Shown here: one piece after another, positions 1-5,860 of the stretch
Layout: each line of letters begins with the position of its first letter
Position numbering within the stretch: position 1 is the stretch's first letter
Assembly (NCBI GenBank): GCA_945867285.1
Contig: CAMBHX010000025.1
Span: 1-15,990 of the forward strand
Direction of reading: 5' to 3'
Source: Sulfuricurvum sp. IAE1
GTDB lineage: Bacteria; Campylobacterota; Campylobacteria; Campylobacterales; Sulfurimonadaceae
DNA length: 15,990 bases
The notes under the pieces: model-generated
What the model was told of the DNA's origin: nothing
Databases searched by the model: none
Seen by the model: the letters and a program-made list of their open reading frames with translations, nothing else
Position numbers and translations under genes: made by a program

Positions 1-279
1 CTTATACCTGTAGATTTACCCAACAGTTCAGCTACTGCCAGTGATCATAAGCCAACGGAAATGAAATTAACCATCAAAAAAGATGGGACATTGTGGATTG
101 ATGAAACAACTTCAGTATCTATCGAACAATTTGAACAAAAAGTACAAGAGGGCGGTAAAGAGATGACTGTGGTGTTGTACAGTGACAAAGATGCAGCGTT
201 TCAAAACTTTGTGGGTGTCATGGATGTCCTTAAGCGTCTTAATCATGAGCAGCTCTATATCGTGACAGACAAACAATAG
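1..279 (+). CDS. exbD: ExbD/TolR-family proton-channel subunit, 3' part
   Basis: The open frame runs in from the left edge without a stop, so this is the C-terminal 92 residues of a longer protein; the ATG at 61 is internal. The visible part starts with LIPVDLP, the usual motif just after the membrane helix of ExbD/TolR, followed by a two-layer periplasmic domain (an ITIKKDG-like strand, a VVLYSDKDA strand and a YIVTDK end). ExbD works with ExbB and TonB to use the proton motive force to drive outer-membrane receptors, typically for iron complexes; TolR is the paralogue acting with TolQ/TolA. The gene just downstream encodes an iron-dependent oxygenase of a kind often found beside TonB systems, which favours ExbD. 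The N-terminal helix with its key Asp lies outside the window. Confidence 0.8.
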   Translation, partial: LIPVDLPNSSATASDHKPTEMKLTIKKDGTLWIDETTSVSIEQFEQKVQEGGKEMTVVLYSDKDAAFQNFVGVMDVLKRLNHEQLYIVTDKQ

Positions 280-282
280 AAA

Positions 283-978
283 ATGCATCAAATAAGCAAC
301 TTCATCTATGCGGATGATAGTTTGCTTGACATGGATATTCCTACTAAACATCTTCCTAATCCTTATGCTGATACTCCCTATATTCTTATCAAAAACTTTT
401 TCACTGCACTGGAGTGTCAGGATATCGTTCAATCAGTTTTAATCTCTAAAGAAGCAGTTAATGCACAACTGCGAGGAGCGGCAGTTGATGAGAATATCCG
501 AAAAACTGATATTTATACCCTCGAAAATCCCCAAAGATCACTCTATAATAGCCGTTTTGATGAGTTTAGGGAGGAGATTGAGAGATTTTTCTCTATCTCG
601 TTGACAGGTTCGACCGATGTTCAAGTGCTGGGATACGAGATCGGAGATTTTTATCTCAAACACAGTGATGATTCCAGTGAACTACGCACTAAAAATGGTG
701 AAACTATTGGCTTTAAGTGTGTTGCCCCTGCTCGAAAACTGACAACCGTATTGTTTGCAACCTCGCATGCTAATGAAGTTATAGATAAGGGTTGCTTTAG
801 TGGCGGGGAACTGGTGTTTAACTATCTGATGGACGAACAAGGCGACACTATAATTTTACGTCCAGAAGCAGGTGACATGGTAGTATTTTTAAGCAATCCC
901 TATTTTTCTCATGAAGTTCTCCCTGTAACAGCTGGTTTTCGACTATCTCTTGCTCAATGGCATAATGCCCTTCTTTAA
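283..978 (+). CDS. 2-oxoglutarate/Fe(II)-dependent oxygenase, prolyl-4-hydroxylase/PiuC-like
   Basis: 231 residues. The double-stranded beta-helix iron site is visible: H127-x-D129 in YLKHSDD, distal H210 in YFSHEV, and R220 in GFRLSL ten residues later to bind 2-oxoglutarate. The stretch FSGGELVFNY (about 172-181) is the strand typical of prolyl-4-hydroxylase/PiuC-type enzymes. The family hydroxylates a substrate using O2 and 2-oxoglutarate; the substrate cannot be told from sequence. The ATG lies 3 bases after the exbD stop and I see no strong Shine-Dalgarno, so the gene is probably translated by coupling in the same operon. PiuC-type genes commonly sit next to TonB-dependent siderophore uptake genes, so a link to iron uptake is a reasonable inference. 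There is no signal peptide, so it is cytoplasmic. It could instead be a protein hydroxylase of another subfamily. Confidence 0.82.
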   Translation: MHQISNFIYADDSLLDMDIPTKHLPNPYADTPYILIKNFFTALECQDIVQSVLISKEAVNAQLRGAAVDENIRKTDIYTLENPQRSLYNSRFDEFREEIERFFSISLTGSTDVQVLGYEIGDFYLKHSDDSSELRTKNGETIGFKCVAPARKLTTVLFATSHANEVIDKGCFSGGELVFNYLMDEQGDTIILRPEAGDMVVFLSNPYFSHEVLPVTAGFRLSLAQWHNALL

Positions 979-1017
979 AATCCCTCTTCTGAAATAATAA
1001 TTTTTTTTGAAATAAAT

Positions 1018-1182
1018 ATACGTTAAACCGTATAAAATATAACTTATTATTTATATTAAGAATATTATATATGTTTTATATTCTTATTTTTTGTATATAA
1101 ATCTTTAATTACGTATTTAATAGTAATTATAAAGTATATATAATCATATTTAATACTTATTTAATACAGTTTTACGTATACT
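1018..1182 (+). promoter_or_regulatory. AT-rich control region upstream of the XRE regulator gene
   Basis: The 211 bases between the oxygenase gene and the ATG at 1190 are almost pure A/T. The 9-mer TATTTAATA occurs three times, at 1114-1122, 1147-1155 and 1158-1166; the last two belong to a 10-bp direct repeat TATTTAATAC repeated 11 bp apart, one helical turn. An inverted repeat ATACG-N6-CGTAT lies at 1018-1033. A -10-like TATACT at 1177-1182 would start transcription almost on the ATG at 1190, implying a leaderless or nearly leaderless mRNA. The -35 region is poor. The repeats may be binding sites for the downstream regulator (autoregulation); that is inference. Confidence 0.45.
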
Positions 1183-1189
1183 ATTGCCC

Positions 1190-1435
1190 ATGGAAACACC
1201 CGATCTTTTTAATCTTTTGCATAATGCACTTGAAGCACAGCGCTATGGGAAAAAAATCTCTCAAAAAGAGATGGCGCTGTCGTTGGGTATCTCGATGCGT
1301 ACGTATCAAGACTGGCGTCTGGGTAACGCCAAACCACAAGCTGCCAATGCTGTTATAGAGATGTTGGGAATGTTAGAAGATGATGAGATTATTCGGGTTG
1401 TACGAAAAATAAACAAACTAAAGGGGAGCAAATGA
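1190..1435 (+). CDS. XRE-family helix-turn-helix regulator
   Basis: 81 residues from the ATG at 1190; a TTG at 1184 would add only two residues and sits next to the -10-like box, so the ATG is preferred. The core ISQKEMALSLGISMRTYQDWRLGNAKP (split here by eye into the HTH helices) matches the Cro/C1-type fold: Q-x-E-x-A-x-x-L-G-I-S, then the recognition helix with R-T-Y-Q-D-W, then a loop with P. The C-terminal 35 residues are an acidic/basic helix likely used for dimerisation. No sensor domain is present. Its stop overlaps the start of the next gene (ATGA), so the two are translationally coupled. The AT-rich repeats upstream are candidate operators. Small XRE proteins can also be antitoxins, but the partner does not resemble a known toxin. 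Confidence 0.8.
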   Translation: METPDLFNLLHNALEAQRYGKKISQKEMALSLGISMRTYQDWRLGNAKPQAANAVIEMLGMLEDDEIIRVVRKINKLKGSK

Positions 1436-1662
1436 GCTGTTTAACACAACGTGAGCGAGAAGCATTGGAGGATATTTTCTTATCTATTTCAACCAATCCA
1501 ACTCCCTTTGAGCGATGCAAAAGATTGTGCTCTGGTTTGATACCAAGTGTTCATTTTGGTGTTAAGCACTATATCTTTAGATTACCTAAAAAAGCAAATC
1601 ATTTTTTTGTACAAAAACGTGATTTTTTTAAGCACCGATTGCACTCTCTGCGCCACCGTTAA
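1432..1662 (+). CDS. small basic protein, unknown function
   Basis: 76 residues, with the ATG overlapping the TGA of the regulator gene by the ATGA arrangement, which supports it being a real gene. I do not recognise a family. The N-terminus (SCLTQREREALEDIFLSI) is a charged helix; the middle has two cysteines (C29, C33) spaced C-x3-C; the C-terminal 30 residues are rich in K, R, H and F and end RHSLRHR-like, suggesting nucleic-acid or membrane-surface contact. No signal peptide or clear membrane span. As the coupled partner of an XRE protein it might be a co-regulator, or the toxin of an atypical toxin-antitoxin pair, but in type II pairs the antitoxin usually does come first and the sequence itself gives no toxin motif. 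Function is open. Confidence 0.6.
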   Translation: MSCLTQREREALEDIFLSISTNPTPFERCKRLCSGLIPSVHFGVKHYIFRLPKKANHFFVQKRDFFKHRLHSLRHR

Positions 1663-1675
1663 AGCCATAATTTAC

Positions 1676-1701
1676 TATAATTGCGCATCTTGTTTCCAAG
1701 G
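1676..1701 (+). promoter_or_regulatory. -10 box and ribosome binding site for the DUF475 gene
   Basis: A perfect TATAAT at 1676-1681 lies 28 bases before the ATG at 1710, predicting a transcript start near 1688. AAGG at 1698-1701 lies 8 bases before the ATG. No good -35 is seen, which is common for vegetative promoters in Campylobacterota. Confidence 0.5.
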
Positions 1702-1709
1702 CTAACGTT

Positions 1710-2687
1710 ATGCGCTACTTTTACTCCTCATTTGTGATTATGGCAATCGGTTTGGTTGCTGCTTATTTTCTAGGTGGTTTTGCCGCTATTTACATTACTT
1801 TCTTGCTGATTGTTCTTGAAGTTTCTCTTTCGTTTGACAACGCTGTGGTCAACGCTAAAGTGCTTGAAACGATGGATCCAATTTGGCAAAAACGATTTAT
1901 TGTCTTTGGTATTCCTATTGCTGTTTTTGGAATGCGCTTGATTTTTCCACTAGCAATTGTGGCAATCGTGACAGGTATGGGATTATTTGAAACACTTGAT
2001 GTTGCTATGCACCAGCCTCTCGTGTATGAAAATGCTCTCAAAAGTGCTGAACAAACCATTTTTGCGTTTGGTGGAGCATTTTTACTGATGGTCTTTTTGG
2101 ATTTTTTCTTTGAAGAACGAGACATCAAATGGATGCACTTTGTTGAAGGGTCGAAAATTGTAGAAAAAGCTTCTATGATTAACAATATAGAGCTTATTAT
2201 TGCTATTATGGTAGGGCTTGGACTTGGGCATATTACCGGTAATTTTGGTGTTGTTATGGCATTTATGTATGGAGTATTGTTGCACACACTACTGGGGATG
2301 TTAGATCATTTTCTATCCAGTGATACGGTCAAAAGCGGTATAGCTGGTTTTATTTATCTCGAAGTCTTGGATGCTAGTTTTAGTTTTGATGGTGTTATCG
2401 GGGCGTTTGCATTGACGAGCAATATTTTCATCATCATGATTGGTCTGGGTGTTGGTGCGATGTATGTACGAAGCTTGACACTCTATTTTGTAGAGCACAA
2501 AACACTTTCACAGTTTCAATATTTGGAGCACGGTGCTCATTATGCAATCGGGATTTTGGCGATTATTATGCTTATGAAAATTACGATGCATGTGAGTGAA
2601 GCAGTGACTGGTACTATTGGGATTGGATTGATTGCGATCGCTTTTGCCCACTCTTTGTGGGAAAACAAACAGCTCAACAAGGTTTAG
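1710..2687 (+). CDS. DUF475/TerC-superfamily integral membrane protein
   Basis: 325 residues, almost entirely hydrophobic, with about eight to nine predicted membrane helices. Two related motifs mark the DUF475/TerC fold: LEVSLSFDNAVVNA around residues 36-49 and LEVLDASFSFDGVIGAFA around 217-234. The acidic residues within the membrane (E37, D43, E218, D221, D227) are the pattern associated with metal-ion handling in TerC-like proteins. TerC relatives are linked to tellurite resistance and to Mn2+ export or metal loading; which ion this subfamily handles is not evident. The gene has its own -10 box upstream and converges on the YwqK-like gene with a 4-base overlap of the two stop regions. It is inner-membrane. 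Family assignment is firm, function is not. Confidence 0.85.
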   Translation: MRYFYSSFVIMAIGLVAAYFLGGFAAIYITFLLIVLEVSLSFDNAVVNAKVLETMDPIWQKRFIVFGIPIAVFGMRLIFPLAIVAIVTGMGLFETLDVAMHQPLVYENALKSAEQTIFAFGGAFLLMVFLDFFFEERDIKWMHFVEGSKIVEKASMINNIELIIAIMVGLGLGHITGNFGVVMAFMYGVLLHTLLGMLDHFLSSDTVKSGIAGFIYLEVLDASFSFDGVIGAFALTSNIFIIMIGLGVGAMYVRSLTLYFVEHKTLSQFQYLEHGAHYAIGILAIIMLMKITMHVSEAVTGTIGIGLIAIAFAHSLWENKQLNKV

Positions 2688-3049
2688 TTGTTATAATATT
2701 TGGTTTTCCCAGTAGGGGAGCCATTCTTGAACGATACTTCAGCCTCTAGCTTTCCATTTTCATGAAAGCTCTTGCACACTCCATCTCTTTTGCCGTTGTT
2801 GTAGATAGTGATTGATTCAAGTTGACCATTTTCATAATAGCTTTTAGTGACACCGTCACGTTTCCCATTGATGTAGTTCATTGATGCTTCGAGTGCACCA
2901 CTTTCGTAATAACTTTTAGCTGGACCGTGTTTGAGACCATTTTCAAAAGTCTCCTCAATCTCAACTTTACCATTGTCATAAAACTCTTTTTTGATCTCTG
3001 ATGCTCCTAGAAGTACGGTAAAGAGTGGAAGTAGAATAAGAGTTTTCAA
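2684..3049 (-). CDS. secreted YwqK/MORN-like repeat protein
   Basis: 121 residues from a TTG at 3049; it could be read from a TTG at 3061, but GGAGA lies at the right distance before the 3049 TTG and overlaps the upstream candidate, so 3049 is chosen. Residues 1-17 (MKTLILLPLFTVLLGAS) form a signal peptide. The rest is four tandem units of about 24 residues with the pattern K-S-Y-Y-E-N-G-x-L-E-...-N-G-K-x-D-G-V, plus a truncated fifth. These are the MORN-variant repeats of the YwqK family, often labelled antitoxin after the Bacillus YwqJ/YwqK pair, though most members are orphan repeat proteins. No toxin gene is adjacent. The repeats likely form a beta-rich exported or lipid-facing scaffold. 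No lipobox cysteine is present. Confidence 0.75.
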   Translation of the reverse strand: MKTLILLPLFTVLLGASEIKKEFYDNGKVEIEETFENGLKHGPAKSYYESGALEASMNYINGKRDGVTKSYYENGQLESITIYNNGKRDGVCKSFHENGKLEAEVSFKNGSPTGKTKYYNN

Positions 3050-3116
3050 TAGTTTCTCCAAAAATAATATAATAAAATTTGATTTTATACAACTATTGCT
3101 TAATGAACATTAAAAA

Positions 3117-3368
3117 TTATTTTTTATTGGTTTTTATAGCTTTAATAGTGCCATAGATACTCAACGAAAACCAAATGACTTCCATGACAAAGGAGGCGAG
3201 ATTCCAGTCATAATAGAGTGAAATGAGGATAAAAACAGCACCAATGGTGTTGAGGAGAGAGAAGTTGAACCCCTTGGAATCCATTTTATCGATTTGCATA
3301 AGAATGTAGGCAACGACAATGATAAAAACACCAATGATTCCGATAATATCTCCATAGATAGGGTTCAT
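3117..3368 (-). CDS. small three-helix membrane protein, CBU_0592-like
   Basis: 83 residues with three predicted membrane helices at about 5-26, 37-53 and 57-77 and a positively charged end (KAIKTNKK). The pattern N-x2-G-A-x-F-I-L-x-S-L-Y-x-D-W-N-x2-S-x3-E-x2-W is what I recall for the CBU_0592 family of small membrane proteins, of unknown function. The ATG is supported by AAAGGAAAG just upstream. It lies downstream of groEL in the same direction but is separated from it by an 87-bp structured repeat, so it may be transcribed separately. It precedes the YwqK-like gene by 55 AT-rich bases. Confidence 0.65.
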   Translation of the reverse strand: MNPIYGDIIGIIGVFIIVVAYILMQIDKMDSKGFNFSLLNTIGAVFILISLYYDWNLASFVMEVIWFSLSIYGTIKAIKTNKK

Positions 3369-3405
3369 AGCTTTCCTTTGTTGTGGGGGTCAAAAGGGGG
3401 GCAAT

Positions 3406-3492
3406 AATTCTCAAAAGCATAGCGTTTGTAGCTTTAGGGGATTGCAAAGGACTTTAGTCCTTGCCACTAAAACGGATGTATTCGTTTTAGTG
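3406..3492 (+). repeat. 87-bp structured dispersed repeat, copy A
   Basis: This copy matches the reverse complement of 10123-10209 over 87 bases with 6 mismatches and no gaps. It contains a perfect palindrome CACTAAAACG-N8-CGTTTTAGTG (3465-3492), a central hairpin AAGGACT-TT-AGTCCTT (about 3446-3461), and a weaker AAAAGC-ATA-GCGTTT arm near the left end. It begins 18 bases past the groEL stop, in the 3' direction of that gene, with the CACTAAAACG hairpin nearest to the gene. It might work as a transcription terminator or mRNA 3' stabiliser, or be a REP/MITE-like element. There is no flanking target duplication that I can recognise. Confidence 0.85.
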
Positions 3493-3510
3493 TTTCATAT
3501 CAGTTATAGC

Positions 3511-5133
3511 TTACATCCCCATCCCTGGCATTCCGCCAACATCTGGCATTGAGGGCTTATCCTCTTTGATTTCGTGGATTGTAGCTTCAGTCGTTAATAG
3601 CATACTTGACACGGATGTAGCATTGGTGAGGGCTACACGCTCTACCTTGAGAGGATCAATGATTCCTGCTTCGTACATATCAACATATTCACCTGTTGCG
3701 GCATTAAATCCGATATTTTCATTGGTAGCCGATACAATAGTGTTGACAACAACACCTGCATCATAGCCAGCATTTTGGGCGATTTGTTTGACCGGTGCAG
3801 TAATAGCACGCAAGATAATCTCCCAACCGATTTTTTGATCACCGCTAAGATCGTGTTTGATTTTGGCTGCTGCACGAATCAATGCTGCACCACCTCCGAT
3901 AACAATTCCCTCTTCAACAGCTGCTTTGGTTGCTGAAAGAGCATCATCAACACGATCTTTTTTCTCTTTCATTTCTGTTTCAGTGGCAGCTCCTACTTTG
4001 ATTACCGCAACACCGCCGGCGAGTTTGGCAAGACGCTCTTGGAGTTTTTCTTTGTCATACTCGCTAGTAGTTGTGTCAATTTGCGTACGGATTTCTTTGA
4101 TACGAGACGCAACGGCTTCTTTGTCTCCTGCACCATTAACGATGGTGGTGGTGTCTTTGCTGATAACCACACGCGATGCTTGACCTAAATCAGCAATTGT
4201 AGCACTTTCTAATGTGCGGCCAATCTCTTCGGAAATAAGCTGTGCACGCGTCAAGATAGAGATATCTTGAAGCATCGCTTTACGACGATCCCCAAACCCT
4301 GGTGCTTTAACTGCTGTAATATTAAGTACACCACGAAGTTTATTGACTACTAATGTTGCCAATGCTTCACCATCAACATCTTCAGCGATGATGAGCAGTG
4401 GGCGTGAACTTTTTTGAACTTGCTCTAAAACAGGAAGTAAGTCTTTGAGGTTAGAGATTTTTTGATCAAACAACAAAATAAAAGGGTGATCGAGTTCAAC
4501 TAACATTTTTTCAGAGTTGTTAATGAAGTAAGGGCTCAAATAACCACGGTCAAATTGCATCCCTTCAACAACGTCAAGCTCGTCATTGATACCTTTGGCT
4601 TCTTCGACTGTAATAACCCCATCACGGCCTACTTTATCCATAGCTTCCGCAATCATAGCACCAATACGTTCATCAGAGTTTGCAGAGATAGTTGCTACTT
4701 GTGCAATCTCTTTTTTGTCGTTAATTACACGTGAAGCTGCCTTTAGCTCTGCTAAAATTGCTTCTGTAGCTTTGTCCATTCCACGTTTTACTTCGATAGG
4801 ATTTGCCCCTGCAGTAATATTACGAAGCCCCTCTTTGAAAATGGCATTAGCGAGAATGGTAGCTGTTGTCGTACCATCACCTGCCTCATCAGCCGTGTTG
4901 GATGCTACTTCTTTGACCAGTTGCGCTCCCATATTTTCCAAAACATCTTTGAGCTCTATCTCTTTGGCAACGGATACACCGTCTTTGGTGATGAGAGGAG
5001 CACCATATGCGCGTTGAATGAGAACATTACGACCACGTGGTCCCATAGTGACTTTGACTGCATCAGTGAGCTTTTGAACTCCCGCTGCTAACTTATTACG
5101 TGCTTCATCTGCATAAAAAATTTCTTTTGCCAT
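3511..5133 (-). CDS. groEL: chaperonin GroEL (60 kDa, Hsp60)
   Basis: 540 residues, the usual length. It forms the double-ring ATP-driven folding chamber in the cytoplasm with GroES. Seen: N-terminal [15 protein letters not shown], the ATP-site loops GPRGRNV (31-37) and GDGTTTAT (85-92), the apical-domain stretch from about 190 to 370, the [13 protein letters not shown]ase motif (with the catalytic Asp) in the second equatorial half, and a GGMPGMGM tail as in most GroELs. The ATG is backed by an AAGGA at 5141-5144. It follows groES by 109 bases in the usual groES-groEL order, with stem-loops in the gap. An 87-bp structured repeat lies just beyond its stop. Nothing is unusual in the protein. 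Confidence 0.98.
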   Translation of the reverse strand: MAKEIFYADEARNKLAAGVQKLTDAVKVTMGPRGRNVLIQRAYGAPLITKDGVSVAKEIELKDVLENMGAQLVKEVASNTADEAGDGTTTATILANAIFKEGLRNITAGANPIEVKRGMDKATEAILAELKAASRVINDKKEIAQVATISANSDERIGAMIAEAMDKVGRDGVITVEEAKGINDELDVVEGMQFDRGYLSPYFINNSEKMLVELDHPFILLFDQKISNLKDLLPVLEQVQKSSRPLLIIAEDVDGEALATLVVNKLRGVLNITAVKAPGFGDRRKAMLQDISILTRAQLISEEIGRTLESATIADLGQASRVVISKDTTTIVNGAGDKEAVASRIKEIRTQIDTTTSEYDKEKLQERLAKLAGGVAVIKVGAATETEMKEKKDRVDDALSATKAAVEEGIVIGGGAALIRAAAKIKHDLSGDQKIGWEIILRAITAPVKQIAQNAGYDAGVVVNTIVSATNENIGFNAATGEYVDMYEAGIIDPLKVERVALTNATSVSSMLLTTEATIHEIKEDKPSMPDVGGMPGMGM

Positions 5134-5165
5134 AATTTTTCCTTAGTTAAAGTTTGGTTATAAAA

Positions 5166-5239
5166 GCACAAAAGTGCGTGAGCCCTCTGCTAAAGAGAAC
5201 CCAGTGTTAACGTAGTCTTCGGTGCTTAGCTCCGAGGAC
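5166..5239 (-). other. stem-loops in the groES-groEL intergenic region
   Basis: Two inverted repeats sit between the groES stop and the groEL start. The larger, 5215-5239, pairs GTCTTCGG with CCGAGGAC around a loop that itself can pair GC-TTA-GC, one stem pair being G-T; it directly follows the groES stop on the minus strand. The smaller, GCAC-AAAA-GTGC, is at 5166-5177. The long leader-like gap and the stems suggest a partial terminator or an RNA processing site that lets groES and groEL be made in different amounts. That is inference; only the pairing is seen. Confidence 0.5.
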
Positions 5240-5242
5240 GTT

Positions 5243-5503
5243 TTATTTAATGATGCCTAATAAATCGCTTGTCGCGATAACCAAATACGTTTTTCCATCC
5301 AGCGTCAATTCTGAGCCAGAATATTTTCCAAAAACAACTTTGTCACCAATAGCAACCGTATTGACTTTGTCACTTACAGCAACAACTGTCCCTGATGAGG
5401 GTTTTTCTTTTGCATTATCAGGAATAATAATTCCTGATGCAGTAGTAGTAGCTTCTTCGATGCGCTCAACGAGCACACGTTTTCCGAGTGGTTGAAAAAT
5501 CAT
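5243..5503 (-). CDS. groES: co-chaperonin GroES (10 kDa, Hsp10)
   Basis: 86 residues from the ATG at 5503. An in-frame codon at 5563 would add 20 residues but lies within the -35 region of the promoter, and the AAGGAG at 5510-5515 is six bases before the 5503 start, so the shorter form is chosen. The sequence [15 protein letters not shown] at the N-terminus, the mobile-loop region [21 protein letters not shown] and the roof/barrel motif [14 protein letters not shown] are typical of GroES. It forms the seven-membered lid of the GroEL chamber. First gene of the groES-groEL operon, with a recognisable promoter just upstream. Confidence 0.97.
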   Translation of the reverse strand: MIFQPLGKRVLVERIEEATTTASGIIIPDNAKEKPSSGTVVAVSDKVNTVAIGDKVVFGKYSGSELTLDGKTYLVIATSDLLGIIK

Positions 5504-5534
5504 TAGAGTCTCCTTGTTTAGTTTAGATGGTCGG

Positions 5535-5563
5535 ATTGTACAAGAGTTTGGGTTAATAGTCAA
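5535..5563 (-). promoter_or_regulatory. sigma70-type promoter of groES-groEL
   Basis: On the minus strand: TTGACT (-35, 5558-5563), a spacer of exactly 17 bases, and TACAAT (-10, 5535-5540). Transcription would begin near 5528, giving a leader of about 25 bases that contains the AAGGAG ribosome binding site. The boxes are unusually close to consensus for this group, fitting a strong, repressible heat-shock operon promoter. Confidence 0.75.
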
Positions 5564-5566
5564 TAA

Positions 5567-5587
5567 GTTTAGTCTATAAGACTCAAT
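5567..5587 (-). promoter_or_regulatory. HAIR-like inverted repeat upstream of the groE promoter
   Basis: The plus strand reads GTTTAGT-N7-ACTCAAT, matching the HspR operator consensus CTTGAGT-N7-ACTCAAG at 11 of 14 positions. A perfect 13-bp palindrome AGTCTATAAGACT (5571-5583) lies inside it. It is placed 3 bases upstream of the groE -35 box. HspR and HrcA are the heat-shock repressors known from Helicobacter and Campylobacter. No HrcA-type CIRCE element was found in the region. hspR is not in the window. Confidence 0.45.
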
Positions 5588-5665
5588 AGTTTTTAGTTAA
5601 ACAACAACAATGTTGTAATTTAAAGATATAAATCTACTTTTAGCTAACAATAAGTAATGCACTAG

Positions 5666-5671
5666 TATAAT
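5666..5671 (+). promoter_or_regulatory. -10 box of the tRNA-Met gene
   Basis: A perfect TATAAT lies 20 bases before the first base of the tRNA, giving a predicted transcript start around 5678 and a short 5' leader. The -35 region is weak. It is divergent from the groE promoter about 100 bases away. Confidence 0.55.
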
Positions 5672-5691
5672 TCCAATCTTCCATCAAAGAT

Positions 5692-5768
5692 GGCTGGGTA
5701 GCTCAGCTGGTTAGAGCGCTGGTCTCATAAGCCGGAGGTCGGGGGTTCGAGTCCCCCCCCCGCCACCA
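5692..5768 (+). tRNA. tRNA-Met (anticodon CAT), elongator type
   Basis: 77 bases with a complete cloverleaf: acceptor GGCTGGG, D-arm with GCTCAGCTGGTTAGAGC, anticodon stem CTGGT/GCCGG (with two G-T pairs) around loop CTCATAA, T-arm GGGGG-TTCGAGT-CCCCC, and an encoded CCA end. The anticodon is CAT. It lacks the unpaired 1-72 end and the three G-C pairs of an initiator, so elongator Met is favoured over initiator; a lysidine-modified Ile tRNA is less likely on overall sequence. Odd: the 3' acceptor strand is CCCCGCC, so T4 faces C69, a mismatch where CCCAGCC would pair fully. This lies at the end of a nine-C run. Confidence 0.93.
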
Positions 5769-5860
5769 TCTTTTAAATTTTCACACAAAAACATCTTCAA
5801 AAATTATTCTCTTTCATGTATAACATGGTGTATGATGTCAAAAAAGTACAAGAGTTTATC

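Noticed and set aside
1790..2287. Minus-strand 165-residue frame opposite the DUF475 gene
   Set aside because: Antisense to a clear membrane protein gene; composition is the complement pattern of hydrophobic codons.
3857..5017. Plus-strand frames antisense to groEL (3857-4183, 4586-5017)
   Set aside because: Shadow frames of a strongly conserved gene, rich in S/A/I with no recognisable domain.
5504..5563. Longer groES frame beginning at 5563
   Set aside because: It would start in the promoter -35; the ATG at 5503 has a strong ribosome binding site and the family N-terminus.
5504..5690. CIRCE (HrcA operator) upstream of groES
   Set aside because: No TTAGCACTC-N9-GAGTGCTAA-like match was found on either strand; only the HAIR-like and simple palindromes are seen.
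5816..5860. 15-residue N-terminal extension of pepN
   Set aside because: Not matched by the E. coli PepN N-terminus, and the first codons overlap a -10-like sequence; kept as a possible alternative.
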